A DNA stretch of 64,000 nucleotides, taken from the NCBI RefSeq assembly GCF_016862275.1, contig NZ_BOMQ01000059.1:1-64000 (forward strand), given 5' to 3'. Each line of letters opens with the position of its first letter. The first letter of the stretch is position 1. The position numbers and the translations under genes were made by a program. The notes beneath the pieces were generated by a model. It did not search any database, was not told the DNA's origin, and was given only the letters and a program-made list of their open reading frames with translations. This document shows positions 8,388 through 19,178 of this stretch, one piece after another. Origin of the DNA: Actinoplanes nipponensis. Its GTDB lineage: Bacteria; Actinomycetota; Actinomycetes; Mycobacteriales; Micromonosporaceae.

Positions 8388-9401
8388 ATGGACGGGCAAG
8401 CGACGCGCAGCCCCGCCATGACCGACGTCGCCCGGCTCGCCGGGGTGTCGCACCAGACCGTCTCCCGGGTGCTCAACGACCACCCGAACGTGCGCGAGCA
8501 GACCCGGCTGCGGGTCCGCGCGGCCATCGCCGAGCTGGGCTACCGGCCCAACCGGGCGGCCCGGGCCCTGGTCACCGGCCGCTCCCAGCTGATCGGGATC
8601 GTGGCGCAGAACAGCACGCTGTACGGACCGGCCTCGCTGCTGGCGGCGTTCGAGCAGGCCGCCGCCGAGGCCGGCTTCGCGGTCAGCGTGGGCAGCGTGG
8701 GGCGCCTCGACCGGGAGTCGATCGCGGGCGCCGTCGAACGGCACCTGGACCAGCGGGTGGCCGGGCTGGTGGTGATCGCGCCGGTGAAGTCGGCCGACGA
8801 CGCCCTCGAGGGCATGCCGGCCGGGGTGCCGCTGGTGACCATCGACGGCGATCCGGAGCGCTCGCACACGCTGGTGACCGTGGATCAGGCCGCCGGGGCG
8901 CGGGCGGCCACCCGGCACCTGCTGGCCGCCGGCCACCGTACGGTGTGGCACATCTCCGGCCCGCCGGACTGGTACGACGCCGCCTGGCGCATCGAGGGCT
9001 GGCTGGCCGCCCTGCGGGAGGCCGGCGCCGAGGTGCCGCCGTTGGTGAACGCGGACTGGTCGGCCGCCTCGGGTTACGACGCCGGCCGGATGCTGGCCCG
9101 GATGCCCGAGGTCACCGCCGTCTTCGCCGCCAACGACCATCAGGCGCTCGGCCTGTTGCGCGCGTTCAGCGAGCACGGCCGCCGGGTGCCGCAGGACGTG
9201 AGCGTGGTCGGCTTCGACGACGTGCCGGAGGCGGCGTTCTTCATTCCGCCGCTGACCACCGTGCGGCCGTCCTTCAGCGCGGTCGCCCGGGCCGGCCTGG
9301 ATCTGCTGCTGGCCCAGATCACCGACCCCGGCACCCCGCCCAACCGCGTGGTCATCGCTCCGGTGCTGGTGGAGCGGGCCAGCGTGGCCCCGCCCGGCTG
9401 A
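8388..9401 (+). CDS. araR: LacI family transcriptional regulator, probable arabinose repressor
   Basis: This 337-residue regulator has an N-terminal LacI helix-turn-helix (MTDVARLAGVSHQTVSRVLNDH, residues about 12-33), the hinge region LGYRPNRAARALVTGRS, and a periplasmic-binding-protein-like effector domain ending in DVSVVGFDDVPEAAFFIPPLTTV. The ATG at 8388 is preferred over a GTG at 8382 because GACGAGG is spaced correctly only for the ATG. It lies directly upstream of araBA and between two near-identical operators, so repression of arabinose use with L-arabinose as inducer is a reasonable inference. The gene symbol is functional, given by context. This type of AraR is unrelated to E. coli AraC. 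Confidence 0.85.
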   Translation: MDGQATRSPAMTDVARLAGVSHQTVSRVLNDHPNVREQTRLRVRAAIAELGYRPNRAARALVTGRSQLIGIVAQNSTLYGPASLLAAFEQAAAEAGFAVSVGSVGRLDRESIAGAVERHLDQRVAGLVVIAPVKSADDALEGMPAGVPLVTIDGDPERSHTLVTVDQAAGARAATRHLLAAGHRTVWHISGPPDWYDAAWRIEGWLAALREAGAEVPPLVNADWSAASGYDAGRMLARMPEVTAVFAANDHQALGLLRAFSEHGRRVPQDVSVVGFDDVPEAAFFIPPLTTVRPSFSAVARAGLDLLLAQITDPGTPPNRVVIAPVLVERASVAPPG

Positions 9402-9462
9402 GAAAGTCACCGGCCTGCGCAAACGGTTTCGCCTAGGTTGCCGCGTTGTAACCGCGAACCCG

Positions 9463-9491
9463 TTGACATCGGAAATGTTAGCGCTCACACT
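9463..9491 (+). promoter_or_regulatory. araB promoter with overlapping LacI operator
   Basis: A consensus -35 box TTGACA lies at 9463-9468, and 17 bp later there is a weak -10, CACACT (9486-9491). Inside and across the spacer is the imperfect palindrome TGTTAGCGCTCACA (9476-9489), so a bound repressor would block RNA polymerase directly. The operator matches those at 8307-8320 and, read on the minus strand, 62240-62253. Confidence 0.65.
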
Positions 9492-9569
9492 CGATCCCAC
9501 GCCGCCCGTCGTGTGGTCTCTGACACGCCGGCGTCCCAGCCGGATCCCCCTTCCCGGAGGTACCCACTC

Positions 9570-11240
9570 ATGCCCGTCGCTCCGTCCGAGACCTACGTGA
9601 TCGGCGTCGACTTCGGCACCCTCTCCGGCCGGGCCGTGGTCGTGCGGGTATCCGACGGCGCCGAGCTCGGCTCCGCCGTCCACGAGTACCCGCACGCCGT
9701 GCTCACCGAGGCCCTGCCCGACGGCACGCCGCTGGGTCACGACTGGGCCCTGCAGGTGCCCGCCGACTACGTCGAGGTGCTCCAGCGGGCCGTGCCCGCC
9801 GCCGTGCGCGCCGCCGGCATCGACCCCGCGCGGGTCATCGGCGTCGGCACCGACTTCACCGCCTGCACGATGGTGCCGGCGCTGGCCGACGGCACGCCGC
9901 TGAACGAGGTCGAGGGCCTGGCGGGCCGGCCGCACGCGTACGTCAAGCTCTGGAAGCACCACGCCGCCCAGCCGCACGCCGACCGGATCAACCAGCTCGC
10001 GGCCAAGCGCGGCGAGTCCTGGCTGCCGCGCTACGGCGGCCTGATCTCCTCGGAGTGGGAGTTCGCCAAGGCGCTGCAGCTGCTCGAGGAGGACCCCGAG
10101 CTGTACGCGCGGATGGACCGCTGGGTCGAGGCCGCCGACTGGATCATCTGGCAGCTCACCGGCACCTACGTCCGCAACGCCTGCACCGCCGGCTACAAGG
10201 GCATCCGCCAGGACGGGCACTACCCGGCGCGGGAGTTCCTCGCCGAGCTCAACCCCGCCTTCGCGGACTTCGTCGCGGAGAAGCTGGACCAGCCCATCGG
10301 CCGGCTCGGCGCGGCCGCCGGCACGCTCAGCGCCGCGGCCGCCGGCTGGACCGGGCTGCCCGAGGGCATCGCGGTCGCCGTGGGCAACGTCGACGCGCAC
10401 GTCACCTCGGCCGCCGCCCAGGCCCTGGAGCCCGGCCAGATGGTCGCCATCATGGGCACCTCGACCTGCCACGTGATGAACGGCGCCGAGGTCGCCGAGG
10501 TCCCCGGCATGTGTGGCGTGGTCGACGGCGGCATCGTCGAGGGGCTGTACGGCTACGAGGCCGGGCAGAGCGGCGTCGGCGACATCTTCGCCCACTACCT
10601 GCGTGACCTCGCCCCCGAGTACACCCACGAGCGCCTCACCGAGCTGGCCGGGCGGCAGCGGCCGGGCCAGCACGGGCTGATCGCGCTCGACTGGCACAGC
10701 GGCAACCGGTCCGTGCTGGTCGACCACGAGCTGTCCGGCCTGCTGGTCGGCGAGACGCTGGCCACCCGCCCCGAGGACGTCTACCGGGCGCTGATCGAGG
10801 CCACCGCGTTCGGCACCCGCACCATCGTGGAGACGTTCCAGGCCGCCGGCGTGCCGGTGCGCGAGTTCGTCGCCGCCGGCGGGCTCGTCAAGAACCCGCT
10901 GCTCATGCAGATCTACGCGGACGTGCTGCGGATGCCGCTGTCGGTGATCGGCTCCGACCAGGGCCCGGCGCTGGGCTCGGCGATCCACGCGGCCGCCGCC
11001 GCGGGCGCGTACCCGGACGTCCGGTCGGCCGCGGCCGCGATGGGCCGCAAGCAGATCGCGGTGTACGAGCCGGACCCGGCCGCCGCCGACGTCTACGACG
11101 AGCTGTTCGCCGAGTACACCAAGCTGCACGACTACTTCGGCCGCGGCGCCAACAAGGTCATGCGCAACCTGCGGGCCCTGCAGCGGCGGGTGGCCGCCGG
11201 AACGACCATCACCGCCTACGGACAGGAGTCCACCCGATGA
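9570..11240 (+). CDS. araB: Ribulokinase
   Basis: This is a FGGY-family kinase of 556 residues, normal for AraB, that phosphorylates L-ribulose to L-ribulose-5-phosphate. The N-terminus shows the phosphate-binding motif VIGVDFGTLSGR, followed by GVGTDFTACTMVP and the substrate-contact region WKHHAAQPHAD. The C-terminal half has MGTSTCHVM and the adenosine motif AAGGLVKNPLLMQIYADVL. The ATG at 9570 follows GGAGG at 9556-9560. Its stop overlaps the araA start in an ATGA junction, so the two enzymes are translationally coupled. The LacI operator sits immediately upstream. Confidence 0.95.
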   Translation: MPVAPSETYVIGVDFGTLSGRAVVVRVSDGAELGSAVHEYPHAVLTEALPDGTPLGHDWALQVPADYVEVLQRAVPAAVRAAGIDPARVIGVGTDFTACTMVPALADGTPLNEVEGLAGRPHAYVKLWKHHAAQPHADRINQLAAKRGESWLPRYGGLISSEWEFAKALQLLEEDPELYARMDRWVEAADWIIWQLTGTYVRNACTAGYKGIRQDGHYPAREFLAELNPAFADFVAEKLDQPIGRLGAAAGTLSAAAAGWTGLPEGIAVAVGNVDAHVTSAAAQALEPGQMVAIMGTSTCHVMNGAEVAEVPGMCGVVDGGIVEGLYGYEAGQSGVGDIFAHYLRDLAPEYTHERLTELAGRQRPGQHGLIALDWHSGNRSVLVDHELSGLLVGETLATRPEDVYRALIEATAFGTRTIVETFQAAGVPVREFVAAGGLVKNPLLMQIYADVLRMPLSVIGSDQGPALGSAIHAAAAAGAYPDVRSAAAAMGRKQIAVYEPDPAAADVYDELFAEYTKLHDYFGRGANKVMRNLRALQRRVAAGTTITAYGQESTR

Positions 11241-12727
11241 AGCCGCAGATCTGGTTCCTCACCGGCAGCCAGCACCTCTACGGGCCCGAGACCCTGGACC
11301 AGGTCGCGTCCCAGTCCCAGCAGATCCAGCAGCTGCTCACCTCGTCCGGCGGGATCTCCGCCGAGATCGTCAGCAAGCCGGTGCTCACCGACAGCGCGGC
11401 GATCCGCGCGGTGATGCTCGCGGCCAACGCCGACCCGGCCTGTCTGGGCGTGGTCGCCTGGATGCACACGTTCTCCCCGGCCAAGATGTGGATCACCGGG
11501 CTGGACGCGCTGCGCAAGCCGCTGCTGCACCTGCACACCCAGCTCAACCAGGCGCTGCCGTGGGCGTCCATCGACATGGACTTCATGAACCTGAACCAGG
11601 CCGCGCACGGCGACCGGGAGTTCGGCTACATCCAGACCCGGATCGGGGTGGCCCGCAAGACCGTCGCCGGGCACGCGGCCGACCCGTCGGTGGTCGCCCG
11701 GATCGACGGCTGGGTCCGGGCCGCGGCCGGGGTGCAGCGCCTTCGGACGCTGCGCCTGGCCCGCTTCGGCGACAACATGCGCGACGTGGCGGTCACCGAG
11801 GGCGACAAGGTCGAGGCCGAGCTGCGCTTCGGCGTCTCGGTCAACACGTACGGGGTGAACGACCTGGTGGCGGTCGTCGACGCCGTCGCCGACAGCGAGG
11901 TCGACGCGCTGGCGGCCGAGTACGCGGACGCGTACACCCTGGACCCGCAGCTGGCCCGCGGCGGCGACCGGCACGAGTCGCTGCGCTACGCCGCGCGGAT
12001 CGAGGCCGGCCTGCGCCGGTTCCTCACCGACGGCGGCTTCGGCGCGTTCACCACCAACTTCGAGGACCTCGGCGGCCTGCGCCAGCTCCCCGGCCTGGCC
12101 GTGCAGCGGCTGATGGCCGACGGCTACGGCTTCGGCGGCGAGGGCGACTGGAAGACCTCGGCGCTGCTCGCGGCGGTCAAGGCCATGGGCACGGGCACCG
12201 GCCGGGGCACCTCGTTCATGGAGGACTACACCTACCACTTCGGCCCGGGCGAGCAGAAGATCCTCGGCGCGCACATGCTGGAGGTCTGCCCGAGCATCGC
12301 CGCCGACCGGCCGTCCTGCGAGATCCACCCGCTGGGCATCGGCGGCCGCGAGGACCCCGTACGCCTGGTCTTCGACGCCGCCCCGGGCCCCGGCGTGGTG
12401 ATCGGCCTGGCCGACCTGGGGGACCGGTTCCGGCTGGTCGCCAACACCATCGAGGTCACCGCGCCGGACGAGCCGCTGCCGAAGCTGCCGGTGGCCCGCG
12501 CGGTCTGGAAGCCGGCCCCGTCGCTGGCCACCTCGGCCGAGTCCTGGCTGACCGCCGGCGGACCGCACCACACCGTGCTCACCCAGGCCGTCGGGGCCGA
12601 GCCGCTGCGCGACTTCGCCACCATGCTCGACACTGAACTGCTGCTCATCGACGAGAAGACGACGACGTACGACTTCGCCGACCGGGTGCGCTGGAACCAG
12701 GCCTACTACCGACAGTTCGCGCGGTGA
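11237..12727 (+). CDS. araA: L-arabinose isomerase
   Basis: This 496-residue protein is a full-length AraA that interconverts L-arabinose and L-ribulose with a Mn2+ ion. The start MKPQIWFLTGSQHLYG is characteristic, as are the catalytic region FMEDYTYHF and the metal/substrate segments GEGDWKT and EIHPLGIGGREDPVRLVF. It overlaps araB by 4 bp. A complete pathway would also need L-ribulose-5-phosphate 4-epimerase (AraD), which is not adjacent. A sugar ABC importer follows 115 bp downstream on the same strand. Confidence 0.96.
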   Translation: MKPQIWFLTGSQHLYGPETLDQVASQSQQIQQLLTSSGGISAEIVSKPVLTDSAAIRAVMLAANADPACLGVVAWMHTFSPAKMWITGLDALRKPLLHLHTQLNQALPWASIDMDFMNLNQAAHGDREFGYIQTRIGVARKTVAGHAADPSVVARIDGWVRAAAGVQRLRTLRLARFGDNMRDVAVTEGDKVEAELRFGVSVNTYGVNDLVAVVDAVADSEVDALAAEYADAYTLDPQLARGGDRHESLRYAARIEAGLRRFLTDGGFGAFTTNFEDLGGLRQLPGLAVQRLMADGYGFGGEGDWKTSALLAAVKAMGTGTGRGTSFMEDYTYHFGPGEQKILGAHMLEVCPSIAADRPSCEIHPLGIGGREDPVRLVFDAAPGPGVVIGLADLGDRFRLVANTIEVTAPDEPLPKLPVARAVWKPAPSLATSAESWLTAGGPHHTVLTQAVGAEPLRDFATMLDTELLLIDEKTTTYDFADRVRWNQAYYRQFAR

Positions 12728-12842
12728 CACGCGTATCGCCTCAGTAACAAGACTGTCTAGAAATGTTTACTTCTGATCGTACGTGCGGGAAAGTTGCCCC
12801 CGTCGTGCGACTTTGGGGACCCACCATCGCAAGGAGAGAACG

Positions 12843-13973
12843 ATGAAGTTGACCCGACTCGCGTCCGTGGCCACGGCCATGACGCTGACGGTGGCGCTGG
12901 CCGCCTGTGGTTCGAGTGAGAAGACGGTGGACCAGCAGGCCTCCGGCGCCGCCGACGCGAGCGGCGCGCTGATCGGCGTGACCATGCCGACGCGTTCCTC
13001 CGAGCGGTGGATCGGCGACGGCGACAACCTGAAGAAGCAGCTCGAGGCCAAGGGCTACAAGGTCGACCTGCAGTACGCCGAGGACGACATCCCGACCCAG
13101 GTGAACCAGCTCGACAACCAGATCACCCGGGGCGCCAAGCTGCTGATCATCGCGTCGATCGACGGCACGGCGATCACCACGCAGCTGCAGAGCGCCAAGG
13201 AGAACAACATCCCGGTCATCGCCTACGACCGGCTCATCCGCAACAGCCCGAACGTGGACTACTACGCCACGTTCGACAACTTCAAGGTCGGCGTCCAGCA
13301 GGCCACCTCGCTGCTGGTCGGCCTGAAGCTGCTCAAGGAGGACGGCTCCAAGGGCGACGCCAAGGGCCCGTTCAACATCGAGCTGTTCGCCGGCTCCCCG
13401 GACGACAACAACGCCACGTTCTTCTTCAACGGCGCGATGTCGATCCTGAAGCCGTACATCGACAACAAGACCCTGGTGGTCAAGAGCGGCCAGACCGACT
13501 TCAAGACCGTCGCCATCCTGCGGTGGAAGCCGGCCGTCGCCCAGGACCGCATGGAGAACCTGCTGACCTCGACCTACAAGGGCGGCACCAAGGTCGACGG
13601 CGTGCTGTCGCCGTACGACGGCCTGAGCATCGGCATCCTCTCCGCGCTCAAGAGCAACGGCTACGGCACCGCCGGCCAGCCGTACCCGGTCGTCACCGGC
13701 CAGGACGCCGAGGTCGCCTCGGTCAAGTCGATCATCGCCGGTGAGCAGTTCGCCACCATCTACAAGGACACCCGCAAGCTGGCGGACACCACCGTGCAGA
13801 TGGCCGATGCTGTTCTCAAGGGCCAGAAGCCCACGACGAACAACGACAAGGACTACGACAACGGCGTGAAGGTCGTCCCGGCCCAGCTGCTGGACTCGGT
13901 GATCGTCTACAAGAGCAACTACAAGAAGGAGCTCGTCGACTCGGGCTACTACACCGAGGCGGACCTCAAGTAA
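12843..13973 (+). CDS. chvE: ChvE-type sugar-binding lipoprotein of an ABC importer
   Basis: This is the substrate-binding component of a CUT2-type importer. It is 376 residues long with a lipoprotein signal ending in LAAC (Cys about 21), then GVTMPTRSSERWIGDGDNLKKQL and NIPVIAYDRLI, which are hallmarks of the ChvE/multiple-monosaccharide-binding group for L-arabinose, xylose, galactose and glucose. The ATG at 12843 follows AAGGAGAGAACG. It is the first gene of the transporter cassette, 115 bp after araA. Its position next to araBA makes L-arabinose the likely substrate. ChvE homologues elsewhere bind several sugars. Confidence 0.88.
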   Translation: MKLTRLASVATAMTLTVALAACGSSEKTVDQQASGAADASGALIGVTMPTRSSERWIGDGDNLKKQLEAKGYKVDLQYAEDDIPTQVNQLDNQITRGAKLLIIASIDGTAITTQLQSAKENNIPVIAYDRLIRNSPNVDYYATFDNFKVGVQQATSLLVGLKLLKEDGSKGDAKGPFNIELFAGSPDDNNATFFFNGAMSILKPYIDNKTLVVKSGQTDFKTVAILRWKPAVAQDRMENLLTSTYKGGTKVDGVLSPYDGLSIGILSALKSNGYGTAGQPYPVVTGQDAEVASVKSIIAGEQFATIYKDTRKLADTTVQMADAVLKGQKPTTNNDKDYDNGVKVVPAQLLDSVIVYKSNYKKELVDSGYYTEADLK

Positions 13974-13984
13974 TCCGGTCCGGT

Positions 13985-14010
13985 GCCCGCCGCCGCGACC
14001 GGCGGCGGGC
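13985..14010 (+). terminator. Intercistronic hairpin after the binding-protein gene
   Basis: A perfect 10-bp stem (13985-13994 with 14001-14010) closes a 6-nt loop between the binding-protein stop and the ATPase start. There is no T-tract. Such hairpins commonly stabilise the upstream mRNA or partly terminate transcription, so that the binding protein is made in excess over the membrane components. Confidence 0.55.
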
Positions 14011-14047
14011 GCCGGCTCCGTCTCGCGTGCCGACCCTGGGGAGTTCC

Positions 14048-15577
<1,530 letters not shown>

Positions 15578-15582
15578 CCGCG

Positions 15583-16839
15583 ATGTCTGTCGCACCCACC
15601 AACGCCGACCTCGCGGTGGCCGAGACGCCGGCCGCGCCGGGCGGGCCGACCACGGATTCGCCCCGCCGGTACAACCTGAACCTGCGCCAGAGCGGCATCT
15701 ACATCGCGTTCGCGCTGATCGTCGTGCTGTTCGCCGTGCTCACCGGCGGCGACCTGCTGCAGCCGCAGAACATCAGCAACATCATCGTGCAGAACTCGTA
15801 CATCCTGATCCTGGCCATCGGCATGATCCTGATCATCATCGCCGGGCACATCGACCTGTCCGCCGGCTCGGTGGTCGCGGTCTGCGGCGCGGTCGCCGCC
15901 GTGCTGATGGTCGAGCACAACGTGCCGTGGCCGCTCGCGCTGCTGATCACGCTCGTGGTCGGCGGTCTCATCGGCGCGTGGCAGGGCTACTGGGTGGCGT
16001 ACTTCGGCATCCCGGCCTTCATCGTCACGCTGGCCGGCATGCTGCTGTTCCGGGCCCTGACGCTGACCATCCTGGGCAACCGGGGCATCGGCCCGTTCCC
16101 GGACGAGGTGCGCACGCTGGCCAACGGCTTCACCGAGGGCTACCTGGGCAACATCGGCCTCGGCGCGCTCGGTGGCGCGGACCTGTTCAGCATCCTGGTC
16201 GGCGTGGTCGCGGTGGTCGGCATCGTGTTCACCCAGTGGCGTACCCGCTCGGCCCGGCAGCAGTACGGTCAGGCCGTCGACCCGATGCCGCTGTTCATCG
16301 GCCGCATCGCGGTGGCCTCGTTCCTGGTCATCGCGGTCGTCGTGCAGCTGGCCCGGTTCAAGAACCTGCCCTGGGTGCTGGTGCTGCTGGCGTTCCTGGT
16401 GCTGGCGTACTCGCTGCTGACCAACCGGGCGGTCTTCGGCCGGCAGATCTACGCGGTCGGCGGCAACCTGCAGGCCGCGACGCTGTCCGGCGTCAAGGTC
16501 AAGTCGGTCATCTTCTGGATCTTCGTGAACATGGGCGTGCTGGCCGCGCTGGCCGGCGTGATTTTCGCCGGCCGGCTCAACCAGGCCAACCCCACGGCGG
16601 GCAACCAGTTCGAGCTGGACGCGATCGCGGCGGCCTTCATCGGCGGCGCGGCGGTCCAGGGTGGTGTCGGCAAGGTCGTCGGCGCCATCACCGGTGGCCT
16701 GATCATGGGTGTCATCAACAACGGCATGTCGCTGATCGGTGCCCAGAGCGAAACGGTGATGCTGGTCAAGGGCGCAGTCCTGCTGGCCGCGGTCGCCTTC
16801 GACGTCTGGAGCAAGCGCCGCGCCGGCGCCTCCCGCTGA
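15583..16839 (+). CDS. gguB: Multiple-monosaccharide ABC transporter permease (GguB/MmsB type)
   Basis: This 418-residue membrane protein belongs to the BPD_transp_2 permease family. After a hydrophilic, Ala/Pro-rich N-terminal 30 residues it has about ten to eleven transmembrane segments, including GMILIIIAGHIDLSAGSVVA, the conserved family motif for CUT2 permeases, and AIAAAFIGGAAVQGGVGKVV near the C-terminus. The ATG at 15583 follows GGAACGGAG. It is the last gene of the arabinose locus, and a strong terminator lies 30 bp after its stop. It likely forms the channel partner of the ChvE and GguA proteins. Confidence 0.92.
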   Translation: MSVAPTNADLAVAETPAAPGGPTTDSPRRYNLNLRQSGIYIAFALIVVLFAVLTGGDLLQPQNISNIIVQNSYILILAIGMILIIIAGHIDLSAGSVVAVCGAVAAVLMVEHNVPWPLALLITLVVGGLIGAWQGYWVAYFGIPAFIVTLAGMLLFRALTLTILGNRGIGPFPDEVRTLANGFTEGYLGNIGLGALGGADLFSILVGVVAVVGIVFTQWRTRSARQQYGQAVDPMPLFIGRIAVASFLVIAVVVQLARFKNLPWVLVLLAFLVLAYSLLTNRAVFGRQIYAVGGNLQAATLSGVKVKSVIFWIFVNMGVLAALAGVIFAGRLNQANPTAGNQFELDAIAAAFIGGAAVQGGVGKVVGAITGGLIMGVINNGMSLIGAQSETVMLVKGAVLLAAVAFDVWSKRRAGASR

Positions 16840-16869
16840 GGGAGGAACCGGGCGACGGGTGATAGGGGA

Positions 16870-16907
16870 GAGACGGCGGCGGCCCTTGGGGGGACCGCCG
16901 CCGTCTC
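16870..16907 (+). terminator. Strong terminator of the arabinose operon
   Basis: A perfect 13-bp GC-rich stem (16870-16882 with 16895-16907) with a 12-nt loop follows the permease gene. There is no U-run, as is usual in actinobacteria. It separates the arabinose locus from the XRE regulator. Confidence 0.75.
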
Positions 16908-17021
16908 GCATGTCGAGCCAACGCAACACCCACGCAGCCGCGGTCTGGATGTCCTGCCCGCCGTCTGGCACAGTTCCCGCGCGCCGGTCGGCGCGCGGGA
17001 ACGACGAGGGAGGGCGAGGGC

Positions 17022-17858
17022 GTGGAAGAAGGACCCCTGGTGCGTCGCCGCCGGCTGGGCGGCGAACTCAAACGGTGCCGCGAGGCGGCCGGCCTGACCC
17101 AGGAGGCCGTGTCCCGGCACTTCGAGTGGCACGCCGCGAAGGTGACCCGGATCGAGACCGCACGCGTCGCGGTGACCCCCCGCGACGTGCGGGACCTGCT
17201 GACCTTCTACGGCGTGCGGGATCCGGCCTACCGCGCGTCGTTGACCGAGCTGGCCGGCCGGGGCCGCGACCGGGCGTGGTGGTCGGAGTACCGCGACGTC
17301 ATGCGGTCGAACTTCATCGGCCTGGAGGCCGAGGCGACCGGAATGCTCTGCTGGGAGCCGGTCGTGGTGCCGGGGCTGCTGCAGACGGAGTCCTACATGC
17401 GGGCGGTCATCCGCGCCACGCTGCCGTCCGAGCCGCGGGAGGCCCTCGAGCGACGCATCGCGCTGCGGCTCCGCCGGCAGGCCCGGCTGACCGGGCACCA
17501 GCCGCTCGGACTCAGGACCATCATCGACGAGTCGGTCCTGCACCGCGTCGTCGAGGACGACGACACGACGGCCGGCCAGCTGGTGCGGCTCCGCGACGCC
17601 GCCGCGCTGCCCAACGTCACGGTGCGGATCCTGCCGTCCGCGGCCGGCCTGCATCAGCTCATGCCCGGCGCGGCCACGATCCTGGAGTACGCCGGCCCCC
17701 AGGCCCGCGACATCCTGTATCTGGAGAGCTTCACCGACACCTGCGTGGACCGGCCGGCGGTGGTCGCCCGCTTCCGGGCGGCGTTCGACGAGCTGAGCGG
17801 GCGGGCCCTCGACGAGCGCCGGTCCGTCGACCTGATCGACAACCTGATCAAGGGCTGA
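17022..17858 (+). CDS. XRE-family regulator with DUF5753 domain
   Basis: This 278-residue protein has an N-terminal Cro/C1-type helix-turn-helix (LGGELKRCREAAGLTQEAVSRHFEWHAAKVTRIET, residues about 12-46) followed by DUF5753, recognised by WWSEYRDVMRSNFIGLEAEATGML, VPGLLQTESYMRAVI and the C-terminal TFTDTCVD-like segment. This architecture is abundant in Streptomyces and Micromonosporaceae and is often followed by a small DUF397 gene. None is present here. The GTG at 17022 follows the purine-rich GAGGGAGGGCGAGGG. It is convergent with the DUF1501 gene (37 bp gap). Regulatory targets are unknown. Confidence 0.85.
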   Translation: MEEGPLVRRRRLGGELKRCREAAGLTQEAVSRHFEWHAAKVTRIETARVAVTPRDVRDLLTFYGVRDPAYRASLTELAGRGRDRAWWSEYRDVMRSNFIGLEAEATGMLCWEPVVVPGLLQTESYMRAVIRATLPSEPREALERRIALRLRRQARLTGHQPLGLRTIIDESVLHRVVEDDDTTAGQLVRLRDAAALPNVTVRILPSAAGLHQLMPGAATILEYAGPQARDILYLESFTDTCVDRPAVVARFRAAFDELSGRALDERRSVDLIDNLIKG

Positions 17859-17895
17859 GCGGCCGGTCGCCGCTCGGGTCCCCGCGACGCCCGGG

Positions 17896-19173
17896 TCAGG
17901 AGGTGCGGGCCGCCGCCAGGCCGAAGGCGCCCGGGGTCACGTCCGGGAAGACCTCGGCCAGCGAGCCGAAACCGCACCGCTTCTGCAGCACCTCGCCGAT
18001 CACCGCGCGGTAGTCGGTCGTGGCCGCCAGGTCGCCGCCCACCAGCGCGCCCGCGGCCAGGCCGGGCCAGGTGCCGTACACCGTGCCGCCCCGGACCCCG
18101 CCGCCCATCAGCAGCATCGCGTTGCCGTGGCCGTGGTCGGCGCCGCGGGAGGCGTTCTCCGCCACCCGGCGGCCGAATTCGCTCACCGTCACCAGGGTCA
18201 CCGACGCCATGCCGGCCGGGCCCAGGTCGGCCGCGAACGCCGCCAGCGCCGTCGAGGTCTCGAACAGGTTGTCGTACATGCGCTGGCCCTTGACCGCCGT
18301 GCCCAGGCCCTCGTGCATGTCCCAGTCGCCGCAGTCGACCGCCGCCGCGGCCAGGCCGGCCTTCGCCTTGATCAGCCGGGCCACGTCCTTGAGCGCGTTG
18401 CCCAGCGGCGTGGCCGGGTACGCGGCCCCGTTCGCCGGCGTGTACGCGGTGGCCCGGATCGAGGCGGTCGCCGTCAGCGCCGCGTCCGCGGCCAGGGCGG
18501 GGCCGGCCAGCGGGGCGGGCGCGGTCGCGTACATCCGGCGCAGCGAGGCGGCCATCGGGCGGTTGGCGCTCTCGCCGGCCAGCGTGAAGCTGTCGACCGA
18601 GGCCATCGAGACGTCGGAGAAGGCGCCGCCGAACAGCCGGGCGGGCATCGCGTTGCCCATGGCGACCGCGGCCAGCGGGCCGGTCGCGCCGGACAGCCCG
18701 AGCATCCGGTCCAGCCAGCCGCTGCGCAGCGAGGTGCCGGCCGCGGCGCGTTCCATCTCCTCCATGGCGGCGAAGTGCGAGCGGGTCGGGTTCGGCTGGC
18801 CGACCGCGTGCACCGCGGCCAGGCTGCCGTTCTTCCACATCGGCAGCAGCGGGGCCAGGCCCGGGTGCAGGCCGAACATGCTGTTGCCGCCGATCGCCTG
18901 GCTCTTCGGCAGGGCGATGGCCGGGCGCGCCCGGTAGTAGTCGGGGTCGCCGATCGGCGCGATCGCGGAGAGCCCGTCGAAGCCGCCGCGCAGGGACAGC
19001 ACGACCAGGGTGTCACCGGTGTAGCCCTCGGCGGCGTAGGCCAGGCGGGTGGACAGGCCCTCGCCGGCCAGGCCGGCGAACGCGCCCGCGGCGCCGGCGG
19101 CCAGGCCGCGGCCCAGCACGCCCCGGCGGGTGAGCAGCTTGTTCTCGTCGCAGCAGGCCTGTGTGGCGGTCAT
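17896..19173 (-). CDS. DUF1501 family Tat-exported protein
   Basis: This 425-residue protein belongs to DUF1501, an alkaline-phosphatase/sulfatase-like superfamily of unknown substrate. It has a twin-arginine signal (LTRRGVLGRGLAAGAAGAFAGLAG), then LVVLSLRGGFDGL near residue 58, and metal-site-like motifs GDWDMHEGLG, TVSEFGRRV and GADHGHGNAMLLMGG. The last group resembles the His/Asp metal ligands of the fold. The ATG at 19173 lies 5 bp after the stop of the DUF1800 gene, with the ribosome-binding site inside the end of that gene. DUF1800 and DUF1501 genes are found paired in many bacteria. Confidence 0.85.
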   Translation of the reverse strand: MTATQACCDENKLLTRRGVLGRGLAAGAAGAFAGLAGEGLSTRLAYAAEGYTGDTLVVLSLRGGFDGLSAIAPIGDPDYYRARPAIALPKSQAIGGNSMFGLHPGLAPLLPMWKNGSLAAVHAVGQPNPTRSHFAAMEEMERAAAGTSLRSGWLDRMLGLSGATGPLAAVAMGNAMPARLFGGAFSDVSMASVDSFTLAGESANRPMAASLRRMYATAPAPLAGPALAADAALTATASIRATAYTPANGAAYPATPLGNALKDVARLIKAKAGLAAAAVDCGDWDMHEGLGTAVKGQRMYDNLFETSTALAAFAADLGPAGMASVTLVTVSEFGRRVAENASRGADHGHGNAMLLMGGGVRGGTVYGTWPGLAAGALVGGDLAATTDYRAVIGEVLQKRCGFGSLAEVFPDVTPGAFGLAAARTS

Positions 19174-19178
19174 GGTGG

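Noticed and set aside
12761..12776. A possible arabinose operator half-site upstream of the ChvE gene
   Set aside because: AATGTTTAC resembles one half of the araB operator only; the other half is absent.
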